Under the pieces are notes generated by a model. The model was given only the letters and a program-made list of their open reading frames with translations, had not been told where the DNA came from and did no database searches. Shown here piece by piece: positions 9,745-12,629 of a stretch of 12,629 bases of DNA; within the stretch, counting starts at the first letter, position 1, and each line of letters starts with the position of its first letter. The position numbers were made by a program, and so were the translations under genes. Origin of the DNA: Brevundimonas sp. (lineage in GTDB: Bacteria; Pseudomonadota; Alphaproteobacteria; Caulobacterales; Caulobacteraceae); contig JANJTI010000056.1 in assembly GCA_024711185.1 (NCBI GenBank), forward strand, positions 1-12,629, given 5' to 3'.

Positions 9745-10461
9745 ATGTGGGTTCTGCTGGGCATCGCCGTGCTGGTCGGCGGCTTCGTGGCGCGGCTCAA
9801 TCCGCTGGCGGTGATCCTCGCCGCGGCCGTGGTCACCGGAGTCGCGGCCGCCTTCGCGCCGGGAGTCGGCCCCGCCGCGCTGTGGACCGCCGGGCTCGAC
9901 ACCATCGCCGCCTTCGGCAAGGCCTTCAACGACTACCGCTACATCAGCGTGATCTGGCTGGTCCTGCCCCTGATCGGTCTGCTGGAGCGCTACGGCCTGC
10001 AGGAGCGCGCCCGCATCCTGATCTCCCGGGCCCGCGGGGCGACCACGGGGCGCATCCTGCTGGCCTATTTCGTGCTCCGCCAGGTCAGCGCCGCCCTCGG
10101 CCAGACCAAGCTGGGCGGACATCCGCAGATGGTGCGGCCGCTGATCGCGCCGATGGCCGAGGCGGCGGCGGAAGCCCGCCACGGGGATCTGCCCGATGCC
10201 GTCCGCTACCGCGTCCGGGCCCACGCCGCGGCGGTCGACAACATCGCCCTGTTCTTCGGCGAGGACATCTTCATCGCCATCGCCTCAATCCTGCTGATCA
10301 AGGGCTTCCTCGAGGCCAACGGCATCCTCGTCGAGCCGCTGCAGCTGTCGGTCTGGGCTATTCCGACCGCCATCGCGGCCTTGCTGGTGCACGGGACGCG
10401 GCTGGGGCTGCTGGACCGCTCTCTCGCGCGACAGCTCGCAGCGTCGGAGGCCCGCCGATGA
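9745..10461 (+). CDS. DUF969 family membrane protein, 5-oxoproline transporter subunit
   Basis: A 238-aa integral membrane protein of the DUF969 family. Apparent membrane spans lie near residues 2-19, 20-38, 66-82, 102-118 (weaker), 168-188 and 199-217. The central stretch ALGQTKLGGHPQMVRPLIAPMAEAA (~117-141) and DNIALFFGEDIFIA (~165-178) is strongly family-like, and its polar residues next to membrane segments suit a substrate path. Family knowledge: DUF969 and DUF979 form a two-part uptake system described as a 5-oxoproline transporter. GGAGG (9731-9735), nine bases ahead, fixes ATG 9745. The 58-base gap from the oxoprolinase gene and the shared strand suggest one transcript. The stop overlaps the DUF979 start (ATGA), as expected for subunits made in equal amounts. 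Transport of 5-oxoproline is inferred from family and context. Confidence 0.88.
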   Translation: MWVLLGIAVLVGGFVARLNPLAVILAAAVVTGVAAAFAPGVGPAALWTAGLDTIAAFGKAFNDYRYISVIWLVLPLIGLLERYGLQERARILISRARGATTGRILLAYFVLRQVSAALGQTKLGGHPQMVRPLIAPMAEAAAEARHGDLPDAVRYRVRAHAAAVDNIALFFGEDIFIAIASILLIKGFLEANGILVEPLQLSVWAIPTAIAALLVHGTRLGLLDRSLARQLAASEARR

Positions 10462-11426
10462 TCACCCTGCAGTGGCTCTACATCTTCGCCGGCCTGGTCT
10501 TCCTCGCCTTCGCCCTGCTCAGCGCCGGCGACCGGGCCAATCCGAAGCGGCTGGGCAACACCGCCTTCTGGGGCCTGCTGGCGGTCAGCTTCCTGTTCGG
10601 ATCGTACCTGTCCGACCTGGCGAACGGTCTGCTGGTCGTCGCGCTGGCGGTGATCGCCGGCTTCAGATGGCTGGGTCAGGGCAAGCCCGCCACCACCACA
10701 GGCGAAGAGCGGCTGGCGAGCGCCCGGCGGCGCGGCGACTGGCTGTTCGTCCCCGCCCTGATGATCCCCGCCATAGCGCTTCTGGGCGCGCTGGTGCTCG
10801 ACAAGACGGTCATCTTCGGCCTTCCCCTGTTCGGCGAGGAGCAGCCGACCCTGATCGCCCTCGGCCTCGGCGTGGCCGCCGGGCTGGCCGTGGCCATGGC
10901 CTGGCTTCGTCCTCCGGTGCTGGCCCCCCTGCAGGAGGGACGCCGGCTGATGGACGCGGTGGGCTGGGCCGGGGTCCTGCCGCAGATGCTGGCCTCCCTG
11001 GGCGCCGTCTTCGTGCTGGGCGGCGTCGGCGACCGCATCGGCGAGCTGTTCTCCACCTACCTGCCGCTGGACCATCGCCTGCTGGCGGTGATCGCCTACT
11101 GCGTCGGCATGGCCCTGTTCACCTTCATCATGGGCAACGCCTTCGCCGCCTTCCCGGTGATGACCGCGGCGGTCGGCCTGCCGCTGGTGGTCAACCAGTT
11201 CGGCGGCAATCCGGCCATCGTCTGCGCCATCGGCATGCTGGCCGGCTTCTGCGGCACCCTGACCACGCCGATGGCCGCCAACTTCAACGTGGTTCCCGCG
11301 GCCCTGCTGGATCTGCCGGACCGCGAGGCGCCGTTCAACGGGGTCATCCGGGTGCAGATCCCCACCGCGGCCCTGGTTCTCGTGATCAACATCGCCCTGA
11401 TGTATTTCCTCGCTTTCCGGTTCTGA
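10458..11426 (+). CDS. DUF979 family membrane protein, 5-oxoproline transporter subunit
   Basis: A 322-aa protein with about nine hydrophobic spans (roughly 4-22, 36-51, 54-71, 97-115, 131-150, 170-190, 207-225, 252-270 and 300-320), matching DUF979. A cytoplasmic basic loop at ~72-95 separates the N-terminal part. The conserved-looking core is GNAFAAFPVMTAAVGLPLVV (226-245), and GMLAGFCGTLTTPMAANFNV (259-278) has Gly/Thr/Pro breaks typical of transporter hairpins. ATG 10458 overlaps the DUF969 stop. The frame is open further upstream to 9747, but that part runs through DUF969 in another frame and reads as Arg/Gly-rich nonsense, so the short start is right. With DUF969 it probably brings 5-oxoproline in for the upstream 5-oxoprolinase. 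Confidence 0.88.
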   Translation: MITLQWLYIFAGLVFLAFALLSAGDRANPKRLGNTAFWGLLAVSFLFGSYLSDLANGLLVVALAVIAGFRWLGQGKPATTTGEERLASARRRGDWLFVPALMIPAIALLGALVLDKTVIFGLPLFGEEQPTLIALGLGVAAGLAVAMAWLRPPVLAPLQEGRRLMDAVGWAGVLPQMLASLGAVFVLGGVGDRIGELFSTYLPLDHRLLAVIAYCVGMALFTFIMGNAFAAFPVMTAAVGLPLVVNQFGGNPAIVCAIGMLAGFCGTLTTPMAANFNVVPAALLDLPDREAPFNGVIRVQIPTAALVLVINIALMYFLAFRF

Positions 11427-11430
11427 TTTC

Positions 11431-12435
11431 ATGCCGACGCCCGACGCCGCCCTCGCCTCCCGTTTCGCCGCGGCCGCGCTCGGCCACGTGACGCGCGAGT
11501 ACCCGAACAAGCTGGACCACGTCATGGCCGGCCCCGGCGACGCGCGCAGCCCCCGGGAGCTGCACCCGATCTTCTTCGGCAGCTTCGACTGGCATTCCTG
11601 CGTGCACGGCTGGTGGACCCTGTTCACCCTGCTGCGCCGCTTCCCGGACCTGCCGGAGGCTCCCCGCATCGTCGCCCTGGCCGACGAACTGTTCACGGAA
11701 GTCAATGTCGCCGCCGAGGTCGCCTATCTGGCGCGGCCGGAGAGCCGGGGCTTCGAGCGGCCCTACGGCTGGGCCTGGCTGCTGATGCTGGCCGCGGAGA
11801 TGGACCGGGGCGCCGATCCCGACGGGCGCCGCCGGGCCACGATCCTGCGCCCGCTGGCGCTCGCTTTCGCGGAGCGTTTCAAGGCCTTCCTGCCCCTGGC
11901 CGCGTACCCCGTCAGGGTCGGGACCCACTACAACACCGCCTTCGCCCTGCGCCTGACCCTCGACTGGGCGGAACCCAACGACCCGGCGCTGGCGGCCTTG
12001 TGCCGCGACAGGGCCGTCGCCTGGCACATCGACGACCGCGACTGCCAGGCGTGGGAGCCGTCGCAGGACGAATTTCTGTCGCCGGCGCTGATGGAGGCGG
12101 CGCTGATGCGGCGGGTCCTTCCGCAGGCGGACTTTCGCGACTGGTTCGACGCCTTCCTCCCGCACCTCGCGGACGGGCGGCCGGCCGCCCTCTTCCGGCC
12201 GGCCAGCGTCAGCGACCGGTCCGACGGCAAGATCGCCCACCTCGACGGCCTCAACCTCAGCCGCGCCTGGTGCTGGCGTGAGATCGCCGCCGCCCTGCCT
12301 GTGGGCGACCCCCGCGCCGGAGCGGCCAGGTCGGCCGCGGAGACGCATCTGGACGCCGCCCTGCCGCACGTCACCGGCGACTACATGGGCGAGCACTGGC
12401 TGGCGAGCTTCGCCCTGCTCGCCCTGACCGCCTGA
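11431..12435 (+). CDS. DUF2891 family protein, function unknown
   Basis: A 334-aa soluble protein without signal peptide, of the DUF2891 family. Regularly spaced helix starts carry aromatic and His residues: HPIFFGSFDWHSCVHGWWTL (45-64), ERPYGWAWLL (109-118), VGTHYNTAFAL (163-173), WEPSQDEFLSPALMEAALM (208-226), HLDGLNLSRAWCW (270-282) and GDYMGEHWLASFALL (316-330). This periodicity suggests an α/α-toroid with a polar, aromatic central pocket, as in several glycosidase and lyase families. That is inference from pattern, not a known structure I can cite. It begins 4 bases after DUF979 with no good Shine-Dalgarno, which points to translational coupling and to a role linked with 5-oxoproline uptake or use. 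A hydrolase acting on a related metabolite is one possibility. The biochemical function is not known to me. Confidence 0.85.
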   Translation: MPTPDAALASRFAAAALGHVTREYPNKLDHVMAGPGDARSPRELHPIFFGSFDWHSCVHGWWTLFTLLRRFPDLPEAPRIVALADELFTEVNVAAEVAYLARPESRGFERPYGWAWLLMLAAEMDRGADPDGRRRATILRPLALAFAERFKAFLPLAAYPVRVGTHYNTAFALRLTLDWAEPNDPALAALCRDRAVAWHIDDRDCQAWEPSQDEFLSPALMEAALMRRVLPQADFRDWFDAFLPHLADGRPAALFRPASVSDRSDGKIAHLDGLNLSRAWCWREIAAALPVGDPRAGAARSAAETHLDAALPHVTGDYMGEHWLASFALLALTA

Positions 12436-12447
12436 CCCGCCTGATCG

Positions 12448-12460
12448 CGCGGACGCCGCG
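12448..12460 (+). terminator. Weak hairpin after DUF2891 gene
   Basis: CGCGG (12448-12452) pairs with CCGCG (12456-12460) around a three-base loop, 13 bases after the DUF2891 stop. There is no following T-tract. It could mark the end of the 5-oxoproline block, but five-base GC stems are common by chance in such DNA. Confidence 0.22.
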
Positions 12461-12463
12461 AGC

Positions 12464-12487
12464 TTGACCATAAGGGGTGGATGTAAC
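12464..12487 (+). promoter_or_regulatory. Candidate promoter for the gene at the right edge
   Basis: TTGACCA (12464-12470) is followed after nine bases by GATGTAAC (12480-12487), which matches six of eight positions of the Caulobacter-type -10 (GCTANAWC). The area is visibly less GC-rich than its surroundings and lies 61 bases before ATG 12548, giving a leader of about 50 bases. The spacing is one base shorter than the usual 10-14. Confidence 0.4.
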
Positions 12488-12512
12488 GCGACTTCTTGTC
12501 AGGGAGCGCGAA

Positions 12513-12575
12513 ATGCAACATCGTTCTCCCTCTCCGGGAGAGAGACCATGTTCGAGACGCTCCGCTGCCAGTTGA
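12513..12575 (+). CDS. Possible 20-codon upstream leader ORF
   Basis: ATG 12513 has a good AGGGAG Shine-Dalgarno at 12501-12506 (six-base spacer) and opens a 20-codon frame ending at TGA 12573-12575. It runs through the start of the next gene in another frame. The peptide (MQHRSPSPGERPCSRRSAAS) is basic with no recognisable attenuator-type codon run. It may be a regulatory uORF or only a chance start. Confidence 0.2.
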   Translation: MQHRSPSPGERPCSRRSAAS

Positions 12576-12629
12576 AGGGCGGGCACCTTTTCGTCGACAG
12601 TCGCAGCCACCCGGGCATGCAGACCTGCG
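12548..12629 (+). CDS. Start of a small Cys-containing protein (right edge truncated)
   Basis: ATG 12548 is preceded by GGGAG (12536-12540) with a seven-base spacer. It opens 27 codons that run off the window: MFETLRCQLKGGHLFVDSRS, then HPGMQTC. Cys7, His13 and Cys27 are spaced in a way that could belong to a small zinc-ribbon-like protein if further Cys residues follow, but the missing part prevents a call. A short palindrome, CTCTCC-G-GGAGAG (12530-12542 region), covers the Shine-Dalgarno and could hinder ribosome access. Product unknown. Confidence 0.6.
   Translation, partial: MFETLRCQLKGGHLFVDSRSHPGMQTC

Noticed and set aside
9747..10457. Upstream extension of the DUF979 frame to 559 codons
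   Set aside because: The extension overlaps DUF969 in another frame and reads as Arg/Gly/Pro-rich nonsense. DUF979 family homology begins at the ATG at 10458.
11386..12471. Antisense open frame of 361 codons opposite DUF2891
   Set aside because: Repetitive Gly/Arg/Val/Gln composition without motifs. DUF2891 on the + strand explains the region.

Overview
This is a very GC-rich (about 70% by eye), densely coding bacterial window with every supported gene on the + strand. It has two gene blocks joined by a short, structured intergenic region, plus the start of one more gene at the right edge. Overlapping ATGA/GTGA junctions, strong G/C third-position bias and a promoter-like element of TTGNCC / GCTA type suggest a Caulobacterales-like alphaproteobacterium. 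There is no 16S rRNA or other decisive marker here, so the host is inferred, and a Xanthomonadales host cannot be excluded.

Block 1 (1-5772) is a compact histidine operon: hisG (C-terminal part only, cut by the left edge), hisD, a fused hisC-like/hisB gene, hisH, hisA, hisF and a fused hisIE. Consecutive genes overlap by 1 or 4 bases, so they are probably translated in a coupled chain. Gene order, the long-form HisG tail, the HisF and IGPD sequence style and the HisIE fusion resemble the compact operon of Gammaproteobacteria, especially Xanthomonadaceae, more than the scattered alphaproteobacterial arrangement with short HisG plus HisZ. The oddest gene is at 1640-3076. It is one uninterrupted reading frame that joins a shortened, degenerate histidinol-phosphate aminotransferase domain to an intact imidazoleglycerol-phosphate dehydratase. 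In the HisC-like part the PLP lysine is replaced by Leu and the PNNPTG loop is absent. The phosphatase domain that precedes the dehydratase in gamma-type HisB is also absent. The operon therefore encodes neither a convincing HisC nor a histidinol-phosphatase, and both must come from elsewhere in the genome.

Between the blocks (5773-6059) are a 59-codon ORF of unknown function, a GNRA-type hairpin and a plausible promoter for the second block.

Block 2 (6060-12435) looks like a 5-oxoproline (pyroglutamate) use cassette. It has a full-length ATP-dependent 5-oxoprolinase (HyuA and HyuB halves in one chain), the two membrane proteins DUF969 and DUF979, which are known as subunits of a 5-oxoproline transporter, and a DUF2891 protein of unknown function starting 4 bases later. 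The likely flow is import of 5-oxoproline, ATP-driven ring opening to glutamate, and use as carbon, nitrogen or amino-donor supply. DUF2891 is the unexplained partner.

The right edge (12436-12629) holds a weak hairpin, a promoter-like element, a leader with a possible 20-codon upstream ORF, and the first 27 codons of a small Cys-containing protein that is cut by the window end.
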